NCBI RefSeq assembly: GCF_003289965.1
Contig: NZ_QMBQ01000007.1
Span: forward strand, 1 to 64,000
Direction of reading: 5' to 3'
DNA length: 64,000 nt
From: Mesorhizobium atlanticum
GTDB taxonomy: Bacteria; Pseudomonadota; Alphaproteobacteria; Rhizobiales; Rhizobiaceae
Shown: one piece after another, positions 42,607 to 50,453 of the stretch
How the letters are laid out: each line of letters begins with the position of its first letter
Numbering within the stretch: position 1 is the stretch's first letter
Position numbers and translations under genes: made by a program
The notes under the pieces: model-generated
Database searches by the model: none
Seen by the model: only the letters and a program-made list of their open reading frames with translations
Told to the model about the DNA's origin: nothing

Positions 42607-43560
42607 ATGCAGAACCGGATGGTGCTTGGCATTCTGAGCCTCTGCCTCGGCGTGCTGGTCTTTTCGCTGCAGGATCCGCTGGTGAAGGCGGTGTCGGGCG
42701 GCTATCCGGTGACCGAGGTGATGGCGATCCGTGCCATGGTCGCGCTGCCGATCCTGATCGTCGTCGTCCGGGCCGATGTCGGCCTGAGAGCGGTGCTGTC
42801 GAAGCGCTTCGGCATGCTGACACTGCGCGCCTTCATCCAGTTCTCATCCTACACGGTCTATTATCTCGCGATCGCCGCCTTGCCGCTGGCCGACGCGGTG
42901 GCGCTCTATTTCATGGCGCCGTTGTTCATCATGGCGATGGCCGGCCCCTATCTCGGCGAGCGCGTCTCGTGGAAAACGCTGGCGACGGTGCTGATCGGCC
43001 TGGTCGGCGTGCTGGTGATGGTGCGTCCCGGAGCCGGCGTGTTCGACTGGGCGGCGCTGCTGTCGCTCGGCTCGGCCTTCCTCTACGGTTTTTCACAGTT
43101 GATGGCGCGTCGTATCGGCGACACCGAATCATCGACGGTGATGGCCTTCTACCAGAACGGCGCCTATCTCAGCGGCGCCGTTGCCGTCGCGGCAGTGTTC
43201 CACCTCGCCGGCATCACCCATGCGGCGCATCCGAGCGTCGATTTCCTGGTGCGGCCATGGGTGTGGCCGACGATGCCGGATTTCCTCAAAATGGCCGCCT
43301 GCGGTTTCGTCGCCTCCGCCGGCATGATCCTTTTGTCGCAGGCCTACCGCATGGCGCCGGCCAACCGCGTCGCCACGTTCGAATACACCGGCATCCTGTG
43401 GTCGCCGCTGTGGGGCTTCCTGTTCTTCGCCGAAGTGCCGCGCGAGACGACGGTGCTGGGCGCGGCGCTGATCATCGGAGCCGGCCTGCTGGCGCTCAAC
43501 GGCGAGCGCCGGCGAAGTGCCGCGCCGGCGGCCGGCGCGGTGTCAAGCGAAGCAGCTTAA
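42607..43560 (+). CDS. DMT-superfamily (EamA) transporter
   Basis: This 317-residue protein has ten predicted helices in two EamA repeats, with the typical PLFIMAMAGPYLGERV segment at the end of the first repeat and TFEYTGILWSPLWGFLFFAE at the end of the second. Substrate unknown. The structured leader with an intrinsic terminator and the divergent LysR gene indicate regulated expression. Confidence 0.85.
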   Translation: MQNRMVLGILSLCLGVLVFSLQDPLVKAVSGGYPVTEVMAIRAMVALPILIVVVRADVGLRAVLSKRFGMLTLRAFIQFSSYTVYYLAIAALPLADAVALYFMAPLFIMAMAGPYLGERVSWKTLATVLIGLVGVLVMVRPGAGVFDWAALLSLGSAFLYGFSQLMARRIGDTESSTVMAFYQNGAYLSGAVAVAAVFHLAGITHAAHPSVDFLVRPWVWPTMPDFLKMAACGFVASAGMILLSQAYRMAPANRVATFEYTGILWSPLWGFLFFAEVPRETTVLGAALIIGAGLLALNGERRRSAAPAAGAVSSEAA

Positions 43561-43914
43561 CGCCTTGCCGACACGGGCGCGGATCTCGGCAAGCGTGAAC
43601 GGCTTTTGCACGACATCGAGGATGATGCCGTTGAGTTCCTCGGCGCGTTCGCGCTGGTCGGCATAGCCGGTCATCAGCATGATCTTCATCGTCGGGAACT
43701 CTCTTGCGGCGGCAGTCGCCATCTCGATCCCGTCCATCTCCGGCATGCGGATATCGGACACCACCAGATCGTAGCTGCCACGGGCCTGCCGGATCGTGTC
43801 CAGCCCCTGCGCGCCGTCGGTGGCGACAGTGATATTATGGCCGTCGCGCTCCAGCGCGCGGGCTGCGAGGGTGCGGACGGACTCATCGTCCTCGACGATC
43901 AGAAGCTTTGCCAT
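43543..43914 (-). CDS. Single-domain response regulator (CpdR-like)
   Basis: This 123-residue receiver domain has no output domain. The acidic pair (IVEDDES), the phosphorylation Asp in DLVVSDIRMPEMDG near residue 53, the Thr in MLMTGYAD and the Lys in VQKPFTL are all present, so it should be phosphorylated. It resembles CpdR-type regulators, which in Caulobacter help ClpXP degrade CtrA, but the assignment is not certain. Its 3' end overlaps the DMT gene on the other strand by 18 bases. Confidence 0.8.
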   Translation of the reverse strand: MAKLLIVEDDESVRTLAARALERDGHNITVATDGAQGLDTIRQARGSYDLVVSDIRMPEMDGIEMATAAAREFPTMKIMLMTGYADQRERAEELNGIILDVVQKPFTLAEIRARVGKALSCFA

Positions 43915-43997
43915 GCCGAGATTGATGCCGCCGAAACGTTGACGTTTTCTGAAAATTCTAACGATCGGCGGCTTTTCGGGATGACTTCGTCGCCCCC

Positions 43998-44540
43998 TCA
44001 GGCGTCGCCCTTCACCACCCCGACAAACGGCAGTTCGCGGAACGCGTGGGCGACATCCATGCCGTAGCCGACGACGAAATAGTCCGGGCAGTCGAAGCCG
44101 ACATAATCGGCGTTGAGCGCGGTCTGGCGGCGCATCCGCTTGTCGAGCAGCACCGCGATGGCGCAGCTCTTGGCGCCGCGCGAAAGCATCAGGTCGCGGG
44201 TGTAGGAAAGCGTCTTGCCGGATTCCAGTATGTCGTCGATCAACAGCACGTCGCGGCCGGCGACCTCGTTGTCGATGTCGCGCAGCACCCTCACCTCGCC
44301 GCTCGTGGTGCCGGCGCCATAGCTGGAGATGAAGATGAATTCGACCTCCGGCGACAGTCCGACATCGTGCATGGCGCGGATGAGATCGGCGGCGAAGACG
44401 AACGAGCCCTTGAGGATCGAGATCACCAAAAGGTCGTGGTAGTCGCGCCCGGCGATTTCCTTGGCGAGTTCGAGATTGCGGCGTGCGATCGCCGACGCCG
44501 AAAACAGAACCTCGATGTCCTTGCCGCGTACAACTGGCAT
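43998..44540 (-). CDS. hpt: Hypoxanthine phosphoribosyltransferase
   Basis: This 180-residue purine salvage enzyme has the PRPP-binding motif VLLIDDILESGKTL near residue 105 and the flexible-loop SSYG segment. It converts hypoxanthine (and guanine) to the nucleotide. The ATG at 44540 begins the conserved MPVVRGKDIEVLFS; a TTG five codons upstream is also open. Confidence 0.92.
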   Translation of the reverse strand: MPVVRGKDIEVLFSASAIARRNLELAKEIAGRDYHDLLVISILKGSFVFAADLIRAMHDVGLSPEVEFIFISSYGAGTTSGEVRVLRDIDNEVAGRDVLLIDDILESGKTLSYTRDLMLSRGAKSCAIAVLLDKRMRRQTALNADYVGFDCPDYFVVGYGMDVAHAFRELPFVGVVKGDA

Positions 44541-44587
44541 TCTTTCGTCCTTCAAAAAATCCGCAGCGGTGTCGATAGACGGTTGAG

Positions 44588-44706
44588 ATTCAGGTTAGGC
44601 CGAGCCGAAAATAGCGGCTTCCGAGAACCGGAGCGGAGCGTACGTTTCAGTACGTGAGCACCGGAAGCCCAGGAAGCCGCTACTTGCAGGCCGGCCTCAC
44701 CTGAAT
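44588..44706. repeat. Family D nested palindrome, copy 2
   Basis: Outer arms ATTCAGGT and ACCTGAAT, next arms AGGCC and GGCCT, middle arms TAGCGGCTTCC and GGAAGCCGCTA, and inner GTAC-N6-GTAC. The core GAGAACCGGAGCGGAGCGTAC and GTACGTGAG-ACCGGAAG is shared with 6728-6865, while the arms differ in sequence but keep their pairing. That pattern implies selection on structure. Confidence 0.75.
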
Positions 44707-44716
44707 ATCGACCCGT

Positions 44717-45355
44717 CTAGCCGGCGAAGATGACCGCGACAGTCCTGACCCCGTCTTTAGGCACATCGAGGCGGCTGGAAAAGCCGAATCTTTCGCCGGG
44801 TGCCAGTGAGCGATTGGATGTCCCCAGCCTGTAGCGGATGATATTGCTGTCGTTGTCGGTGACGCGGATTTCGAGCGGCGGCAATGCTTGCGATGTCACA
44901 CCGTCATTGGCTGCCTCGCCATCCACGAACAACACCGGTTTCAGGCCCGACGCATCGATGCGCGACGTCACGCCGGAAATGGTGAGCGCGCTCGCCGGCG
45001 CAGCGGTCACCCAGAACGGACTATGCCGGACCAGCGCATGACCGCCCGACACCCAGAAAGAGGCGAGTGCTATGCCGACGCCTGTGACCCAGAACATCGG
45101 GCCGCCGCGTGAGGACCGCGACGGCGCGGCATCCGGCTTGCGCAGCATGCCCATGCCTTCGATGGACGGCGTCGGCGGAATCTGCGGCTGCGGCGGTGAA
45201 GGCGGCTCCGGATGCGCGGCAAAACGCGGCAGCACCACATACTCGGCATCGACGATGTCGGTTGCATCGAACGCGACGCGCTCCGGGGCGGCATTTGTTG
45301 CCGGGCCGGTCATGATTTCGCCGGAAACGGGGCGCGCGGTTCTATTCTCAGCCAT
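44717..45355 (-). CDS. Hypothetical membrane protein, DUF3426-like, beside ftsE
   Basis: This 212-residue product has a Pro-rich N-terminal region, one membrane segment (about residues 85-103, FWVTGVGIALASFWVSGG) and a C-terminal beta domain (ISGVTSRIDASG; PPLEIRVTDNDSNIIRYRLG; GFSSRLDVPKDGV). In other rhizobia the gene divergent from ftsE encodes a zinc-ribbon protein with a similar C-terminus; here no cysteines remain after the ATG at 45355, so the zinc ribbon is missing. The DUF3426 match is tentative. Confidence 0.65.
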   Translation of the reverse strand: MAENRTARPVSGEIMTGPATNAAPERVAFDATDIVDAEYVVLPRFAAHPEPPSPPQPQIPPTPSIEGMGMLRKPDAAPSRSSRGGPMFWVTGVGIALASFWVSGGHALVRHSPFWVTAAPASALTISGVTSRIDASGLKPVLFVDGEAANDGVTSQALPPLEIRVTDNDSNIIRYRLGTSNRSLAPGERFGFSSRLDVPKDGVRTVAVIFAG

Positions 45356-45451
45356 TACGGCACCAGTGCAGTCTTCGTTTCTTTTGCGTAAACGCAATTG
45401 GTTAACGCTTCCCCACCGGAACCGCTTTGAGACGTCAAAATCGAGCCGAAA

Positions 45452-45467
45452 TTAACCGACCGTTAAC
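45452..45467 (+). promoter_or_regulatory. CtrA box before ftsE
   Basis: TTAA (45452-45455), seven bases, then TTAAC (45463-45467): a perfect fit to the CtrA consensus TTAA-N7-TTAAC. It lies 70 bases upstream of the ftsE start and 97 bases from the divergent gene start, so it could time either to the cell cycle. Confidence 0.7.
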
Positions 45468-45536
45468 CATGCCGGCCGATGGTCTGCTAGAGTTAGATTG
45501 TGGCGCGTCGCCGCCGAGAGTTTCAGGTCGCCGAAC

Positions 45537-46196
45537 GTGATCCGCTTCGAAAATGTCGGCCTCCGCTATGGCATGGGTCCGGAAATCCTCCGCGACATCT
45601 CCCTGCACATTCCGGAGCGCTCCTTTCAGTTCCTGAGCGGCCCCTCGGGCGCCGGCAAGACGACGTTGCTGCGCCTTTTGTTCATGTCGCTGAAGCCGAC
45701 GCGCGGCCTGATCACCATCTTCGGCAAGGACCGCTCGCGCATTTCGCGCAGCGAATTGCCGCTGCTGCGCCGCCGCATCGGCGTGGTGTTCCAGGATTTC
45801 CGCCTGCTCGACCACATGACGACCTACGAGAATGTCGCGCTGCCACTGCGCGTGCGCGGGCGCGAGGAGGCTGGCTATCGCACCGACGTCACCGAGCTTC
45901 TGAAATGGGTCGGCCTCGGCGACCGCATGCATGTGCTGCCGCCGGTGCTGTCGGGCGGCGAGAAGCAGCGCGCCGCGATCGCGCGCGCCTTGATCGAGCA
46001 GCCGGAGATCCTTCTGGCCGACGAGCCGACCGGCAATGTCGATCCGCCGCTGGCGCGCCGGCTGCTGAGACTCTTCATCGAATTGAACCGGCTGGGCACC
46101 GCCGTGGTCATCGCCACCCACGACCTTGGCCTGATGGAGCAGGTCGATGCGCGCCGCATGATTCTGGCCGGTGGAAGGTTGGACGTCTATGACTGA
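45537..46196 (+). CDS. ftsE: Cell division ATP-binding protein FtsE
   Basis: This 219-residue ABC ATPase works with FtsX to switch on periplasmic peptidoglycan hydrolysis during division. It has Walker A GPSGAGKTT, signature LSGGEKQRAAIARAL, Walker B LLADEPTGNVD and switch His VIATHDLGL. The GTG at 45537 gives the family start VIRFENVGLRYG; a TTG at 45498 would add 13 unlikely residues. Its stop overlaps ftsX by eight bases. Confidence 0.95.
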   Translation: MIRFENVGLRYGMGPEILRDISLHIPERSFQFLSGPSGAGKTTLLRLLFMSLKPTRGLITIFGKDRSRISRSELPLLRRRIGVVFQDFRLLDHMTTYENVALPLRVRGREEAGYRTDVTELLKWVGLGDRMHVLPPVLSGGEKQRAAIARALIEQPEILLADEPTGNVDPPLARRLLRLFIELNRLGTAVVIATHDLGLMEQVDARRMILAGGRLDVYD

Positions 46197-47175
46197 CTTT
46201 CCGGCCGATCACCTCGAGGATGAAGCCGAGGCGCCGGTGACGGTCCGGCGCGTCCAGCGCAAGACGGCGCCGATCGTGCCGGCGCAGAACATCGCCGGGC
46301 GGGCGCTGGTGCTGGTCATCGCCATCATGACCTTCCTGTCCTGCCTCACCTTCGGCGCGGTGACGCTGGTGCGCGACACCGCCTCGGTCTGGGAGAACCA
46401 GATCTCGCGCGAGGCGACGATCCAGATCAAGCCGGCCGACGGGCTCGACATGGAGGCGGCGCTGGCGCAGGCCTCGCAGATCGCCAGCGAGTTCCCCGGC
46501 GTGAAGGGCACCAAGATCATCGACCGCGACGCGACGGCGCGTCTTCTCGAGCCGTGGCTGGGCAGCGGCCTCAACATCGACGAGTTGCCGGTGCCGCGCC
46601 TCATCATCGTCACCATCGACGAGGCCAGCCCGCCTGACTTTGCCGCCATGCGCGCGGCCATCACGCCCAAGATCCCGACCGCGGCACTCGACGATCACCG
46701 CACCTGGGTCGACCGCCTCGTCGCCATGGCGCACACCACGGTGACGATCGGCATCGCCGTTCTGGCGCTTATGCTCTCGGCAACGGTACTGACGGTGGTG
46801 TTCGCCACGCGCGGCGCCATGGCCGGCAACGGCCATATCATCGAGGTGCTGCATTTCGTCGGCGCCGAGGCGCGCTTCATCGCGCGCGAATTTCGCTGGC
46901 ATTTCCTGGTCACCGGCATGAAGGGCGCTGCCGCCGGCGGTGCGCTCGCGATCGTCGTCTTCATCGTCTTTTCCTGGTGGTCGTCGCGCAACATGGCCAC
47001 GCCCCAGGCCGACCAGGCGACCGCCTTGTTCGGCAATTTCGCCATCGGCTCCGCCGGCTATTTCGGCGTCGGCCTGATGGTGCTGGTGATCGGCGCGCTG
47101 ACCGCGGCCACCTCGCACGCGACCGTTGTCGCCTATCTCAGCGACATCGACGTTCGCCAGCCGGATGCGGGCTGA
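46189..47175 (+). CDS. ftsX: Cell division protein FtsX
   Basis: This 328-residue permease-like protein has a cytosolic N-terminus, a first helix (GRALVLVIAIMTFLSCLTFGAV), a periplasmic loop of about 110 residues that contacts hydrolase activators, and three C-terminal helices. The ATG at 46189 overlaps the ftsE stop. It couples FtsE ATP hydrolysis to cell-wall cleavage at the septum. Confidence 0.92.
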   Translation: MTDFPADHLEDEAEAPVTVRRVQRKTAPIVPAQNIAGRALVLVIAIMTFLSCLTFGAVTLVRDTASVWENQISREATIQIKPADGLDMEAALAQASQIASEFPGVKGTKIIDRDATARLLEPWLGSGLNIDELPVPRLIIVTIDEASPPDFAAMRAAITPKIPTAALDDHRTWVDRLVAMAHTTVTIGIAVLALMLSATVLTVVFATRGAMAGNGHIIEVLHFVGAEARFIAREFRWHFLVTGMKGAAAGGALAIVVFIVFSWWSSRNMATPQADQATALFGNFAIGSAGYFGVGLMVLVIGALTAATSHATVVAYLSDIDVRQPDAG

Positions 47176-47332
47176 CCGATGAACTCCAACCGAAAGCCCG
47201 CGCAAGGCATTGAATACAAACAAGGCAACGATCACGGGTTGGGCAGGTGCCGTAACGCAAAGTGCGCCGCCCTACCTATCAAAGGCCGCATTTCGGAGTT
47301 AACCATTAGAAGCTTTCAGGATTAACCTGGGG

Positions 47333-48061
47333 ATGATGGAAGCGCGGGATTCGATCGAGACGGCTGGACGGATGCCGGCGGTGCGTGCCCGCGCTGCTGC
47401 CCCCGCCGGGTTTGGTCGTCTGCGGCTCGTCCTGCGCATCTGCGGTTTCGTCGCTCTCGCCGCGCTGGTGCTTTTTGCCGGCGGCTTCGGCTGGTTTGCC
47501 GACAAGGTCAGCCATATGACGACTCCGCTCAATCCGGCCAGGGCCGACGCAATCATCGTGCTCACCGGCGGGCAGTCGCGGCTCGACGCCGCCATGGACC
47601 TGCTGGCTTCCGGCAAGGGTGAACGCCTGCTGGTCAGCGGCGTCCATCCGTCGGCCACCAAACGTCAGCTGCAGGCGGCGATGGGAGGAGACAAGCGGCT
47701 CTTCTCCTGCTGTGTCGATATCGATCGTGCCGCGCTAGACACCATCGGCAACGCCGAGGAAAGCGCCAAATGGGTGGAGAACCACGCCTATGGCAGCATC
47801 ATCATCGTCACCAACAATTACCACATGCCGCGCAGCCTGCTCGAGATGGGTCGGCTGCTGCATGGCGCGCGCCTCGAGCCCTATCCGGTGGTCAACACCA
47901 ATCTCGGCAATGGCGGCTGGCTGACCAAGCCGGAAGCGCTGCGCGTGCTGCTTACCGAATACAGCAAATATGTGCTTTCGCTGGCGCGCGGCTTCCTGCC
48001 GCTTCGCGCAACGCCCGAGCGCGTCACGCTGGCGGAAGCATCGACTGTGGTGAAGAACTAA
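47333..48061 (+). CDS. ydcF: YdcF-family (DUF218/ElyC-like) membrane protein
   Basis: This 242-residue protein has one N-terminal membrane helix (residues 35-57) and a DUF218 domain: ADAIIVLTGGQSRLDAAMDLL, LLVSGVHPSATK, and VTNNYHMPRSLLEM. ElyC/SanA relatives affect envelope integrity at the undecaprenyl-phosphate level. It commonly follows ftsEX and precedes plsC in Rhizobiales; here plsC has been pushed 2.4 kb away by a three-gene insert. Confidence 0.85.
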   Translation: MMEARDSIETAGRMPAVRARAAAPAGFGRLRLVLRICGFVALAALVLFAGGFGWFADKVSHMTTPLNPARADAIIVLTGGQSRLDAAMDLLASGKGERLLVSGVHPSATKRQLQAAMGGDKRLFSCCVDIDRAALDTIGNAEESAKWVENHAYGSIIIVTNNYHMPRSLLEMGRLLHGARLEPYPVVNTNLGNGGWLTKPEALRVLLTEYSKYVLSLARGFLPLRATPERVTLAEASTVVKN

Positions 48062-48678
48062 AGCTTGGATGCCGCACTCTCGCGCAAGCGGGCAATCTCC
48101 TGCTCCAGGCCGGCGATGCGGCGGTCGCGTTCGGCCAACGCCGCCGCGACATCCGCCGCCTCGAAACGCTGCGGTATGTGCTGCGGGCAATTGGCATCCC
48201 AGGCCGCGACCGTGAACAGGATCGCCTGCTCCGGCCGCGCCTTGTAATCCGCCGGCATCAGCTGCGCTATCAGCTCCGGATCATTTTCGACGACCCGTGC
48301 CCTGCCCCAGACCTTGATCCGCTGCCGCAGCATGTAATCGATGAGGAACAGGAACGCCTGGTCGTTATCCTGCAGGTTGCCCTGGGTGATGAACTGCCGG
48401 TTTCCAGAAAAATCGGCGAAGCCGATCGTGTGCTCGTCGAGTACCTTGAGAAAGCCGGCCGGCCCGCCGCGATGCTGGATGTAGGGCTGGCCCTCGGCAT
48501 TGGCCGTCGCCAGGAACACGCTGGTCTGCGCCTCGATGAAGGCGGCGAGATCTGGTGTGATCGCGGCGCGCCAGCCGCCGCGCTGCTCGACGCGCGCATA
48601 GGAAACGCGCGACCCCTTGCGTGACTGGATCGCCTTGACCGTGGGGGTGAAGGCGACATCGCTGGTGAAGGCATCCAT
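48058..48678 (-). CDS. Pyridoxamine-phosphate-oxidase-like FMN protein
   Basis: This 206-residue protein has the split-barrel flavin fold: SVFLATANAEGQPYIQHRGGPAGFLKVLD and GFADFSGNRQFITQGNLQDNDQAFLFLIDY are typical. A short coiled-coil tail follows (AALAERDRRIAGLEQEIARL). Such proteins are general FMN-dependent oxidoreductases rather than PNP oxidase itself. The ATG at 48678 has GGAGG nine bases upstream. It lies 55 bases after the AhpD-like gene, likely in one operon. Confidence 0.85.
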   Translation of the reverse strand: MDAFTSDVAFTPTVKAIQSRKGSRVSYARVEQRGGWRAAITPDLAAFIEAQTSVFLATANAEGQPYIQHRGGPAGFLKVLDEHTIGFADFSGNRQFITQGNLQDNDQAFLFLIDYMLRQRIKVWGRARVVENDPELIAQLMPADYKARPEQAILFTVAAWDANCPQHIPQRFEAADVAAALAERDRRIAGLEQEIARLRESAASKL

Positions 48679-48717
48679 ATCAATGTCCTCCAAGTCTGAG
48701 GCCAGAAAACGAACTGC

Positions 48718-48746
48718 GTCAGGCCAAGTCGAATCAAGCGGCCTGA
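48718..48746 (-). other. Hairpin between the AhpD-like and FMN-protein genes
   Basis: GTCAGGCC and GGCCTGAC form a perfect eight-base stem with a 13-base loop, overlapping the stop codon of the AhpD-like gene. Only a weak T tract follows on the transcribed strand, so it is a partial terminator or stability element. Confidence 0.6.
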
Positions 48747-49285
48747 CGGGCTTGCACGACCGGGAAGTCGACCTCGGTATCGGCAACCTTGTTGATGTAG
48801 TTTGTCCAGACGTTGAGAGCGACATGTTGCACGATCTCGATGATCTGCGCGTCGTCATAGCCGGCGCGCCTCACCGCCTCGAGGTCAGCTTCGCCGACAT
48901 GGCCACGCTCGCGCGCGACCTTGGCCGCGAAGTGGACGGCCGCTGCGGCCATGCTGTCGTTGGAACGACCTTCCCGGTTGGCAACTATCTCCGCATCGTC
49001 GAGACCGGCCAGATTCTTGCCCAGATAGGTGTGGGCGGAAAGACAATAGGTGCACTGGTTGATTTCCGCGACAGCCAGCGCGATGCGCTCTCGGGTTGGC
49101 GCCGGCAGTCGGCCTTTGGATAGTGCCGCCGACATTCCAAGATAACCCTCCAACGCCGCCGGGCTGTTGGAGATCAACCTGAAGAGATTGGGCGCGACGC
49201 CGAGTTGTTTCTCGACAGCCCTGAGCATCGGCTGCGAGGGGCCGGGTGCGGCAGAGATGGTCTCGGGGGTGGGGATACGAGGCAT
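48734..49285 (-). CDS. Carboxymuconolactone-decarboxylase-family (AhpD-like) peroxidase
   Basis: This 183-residue protein has the AhpD-type redox motif INQCTYCLSAHTYLG near residue 85 (C-x-x-C-x-x-x-H), with the upstream Glu also present (VAEINQC). Relatives reduce peroxides or alkylhydroperoxides. AGGAG lies five bases before the ATG at 49285. It is divergent from a LysR gene, with a large dyad between them. Confidence 0.88.
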   Translation of the reverse strand: MPRIPTPETISAAPGPSQPMLRAVEKQLGVAPNLFRLISNSPAALEGYLGMSAALSKGRLPAPTRERIALAVAEINQCTYCLSAHTYLGKNLAGLDDAEIVANREGRSNDSMAAAAVHFAAKVARERGHVGEADLEAVRRAGYDDAQIIEIVQHVALNVWTNYINKVADTEVDFPVVQARQAA

Positions 49286-49333
49286 GTGAACTCCTGTTGA
49301 GTCGATGACCTCAGGAACATGGATCCTTCCAAA

Positions 49334-49373
49334 TTGAAACAATAGATGGCATACCTGCAATCTATCCTTTCAA
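49334..49373. promoter_or_regulatory. Dyad operator between AhpD-like gene and lysR
   Basis: TTGAAACAATAGAT (49334-49347) and ATCTATCCTTTCAA (49360-49373) form a 14-base inverted repeat with two mismatches and a 12-base spacer. It ends three bases before the LysR start and lies 49 bases from the AhpD-like gene, the expected place for an operator serving both promoters. Confidence 0.7.
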
Positions 49374-49376
49374 TAT

Positions 49377-50291
49377 ATGGAAATATCGATGGACCGCCTC
49401 GACGCCATGTCCCTGTTCGTCGCCACCGTGGAGGCCGGCAGCCTTTCCGCTGCCGCGCGGCGCGTAGGCGTGCCGCTGGCGACCGTCAGCAGAAAACTCT
49501 CCGACCTGGAGAAGCATTTGAAGACGCGCCTGCTCAACCGCTCGACGCGGCGCCTGACGCTGACCGATGCCGGCCAGTCCTACCTCATCGCCTGCCGCCG
49601 CATTCTCGACGAGGTGAACGAGGCCGAGCGTACCGCTGCCGGCGAATATTCGAGCCCCACCGGCGAGCTGGTCATCACGGCGCCGGTCGTCTTCGGCCGC
49701 CTGCATGTGCTGCCCGTGATCACCGACTTCCTCGCCCTCTACCCGCAGGTCGACGTCCGCCTGACCTTGTCCGACCGGATCACCCAGCTGGTCGAGGAGC
49801 ATATCGATCTCGCCCTGCGCATCGGCGAGCTGCCGGATTCGGCCATGGTCGCGATCCGCGTCGGCTCGATCCGCCGCATCGTCTGCGCAAGCCCCGCTTA
49901 TCTCGCCATGCATGGCACGCCGACGCGACCGCCGGAGCTTGCGGGCCACAACTGCGTCACCTTCGAGGGCCTTGCCGCGCCCGCGACATGGAGTTTCGGA
50001 GCGGGCAAGGCGGAAACCACGGTCCCGGTCCGCTCCCGCCTGCAGGTCAACACCGCCGAGGCGGCGATCGATGCGGCGATTGCCGGGCTCGGCCTGACGA
50101 GGGTGCTCTCCTACCAGGCGGATGCCGCGGCGCGCGCCGGCGCGTTGCGGGTCGTGTTGGAGCCGTTCGAGCCCCCTCCGTGGCCGGTGAGCCTGGTTCA
50201 TGCCGGCCGGGGCCGGCTGCCGGTGAAACTGCGCGCTTTCCTCGATTTTGCCGCGCCGCGCCTCACAGAGCGGCTGGCGCGGTCACTTTAG
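49377..50291 (+). CDS. LysR-family transcriptional regulator
   Basis: This 304-residue regulator has a DNA-binding domain (FVATVEAGSLSAAARRVGVPLATVSRKLSDLEKHL) and the common C-terminal effector fold (GELVITAPVVFGRLHVLPVI), of the CrgA/AaeR-like branch that often controls a divergent oxidoreductase gene. Its likely target is the divergent AhpD-like/FMN-protein operon via the dyad just upstream. An ATG at 49389 (MDRLDAM) is an equally plausible start and would leave 15 bases after the dyad. Confidence 0.88.
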   Translation: MEISMDRLDAMSLFVATVEAGSLSAAARRVGVPLATVSRKLSDLEKHLKTRLLNRSTRRLTLTDAGQSYLIACRRILDEVNEAERTAAGEYSSPTGELVITAPVVFGRLHVLPVITDFLALYPQVDVRLTLSDRITQLVEEHIDLALRIGELPDSAMVAIRVGSIRRIVCASPAYLAMHGTPTRPPELAGHNCVTFEGLAAPATWSFGAGKAETTVPVRSRLQVNTAEAAIDAAIAGLGLTRVLSYQADAAARAGALRVVLEPFEPPPWPVSLVHAGRGRLPVKLRAFLDFAAPRLTERLARSL

Positions 50292-50361
50292 GCAATTCCA
50301 GGAAAAGTGCATCGCGGTTAGGTTCGGCGACTTCGCCGTAACCGTCGGTCCGGAATTGCGG
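50290..50361. repeat. Family A palindrome, long-loop form, copy 4
   Basis: Same arms as the other family A copies (GGCAATTCC / CCGGAATTGCG), but the core carries an extra inner hairpin around TCGGCGACTTCGCCG. It begins at the lysR stop and lies upstream of plsC. The same long form recurs at 53163. Confidence 0.75.
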
Positions 50362-50453
50362 CAACACCGGAGCGGGCAGATTCGACCACTGCGCCGTTTC
50401 CTTTTTGCCGCCGCTTGGTGTAACCAACGCACACTTCCTCACGGGCCCCTTGC

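Noticed and set aside
50338..50363. GTAACC followed by a CG-rich element as a second SigF promoter
   Set aside because: The -10 position 16 bases downstream reads GGCA, not CGAA, and the site lies within a repeat.
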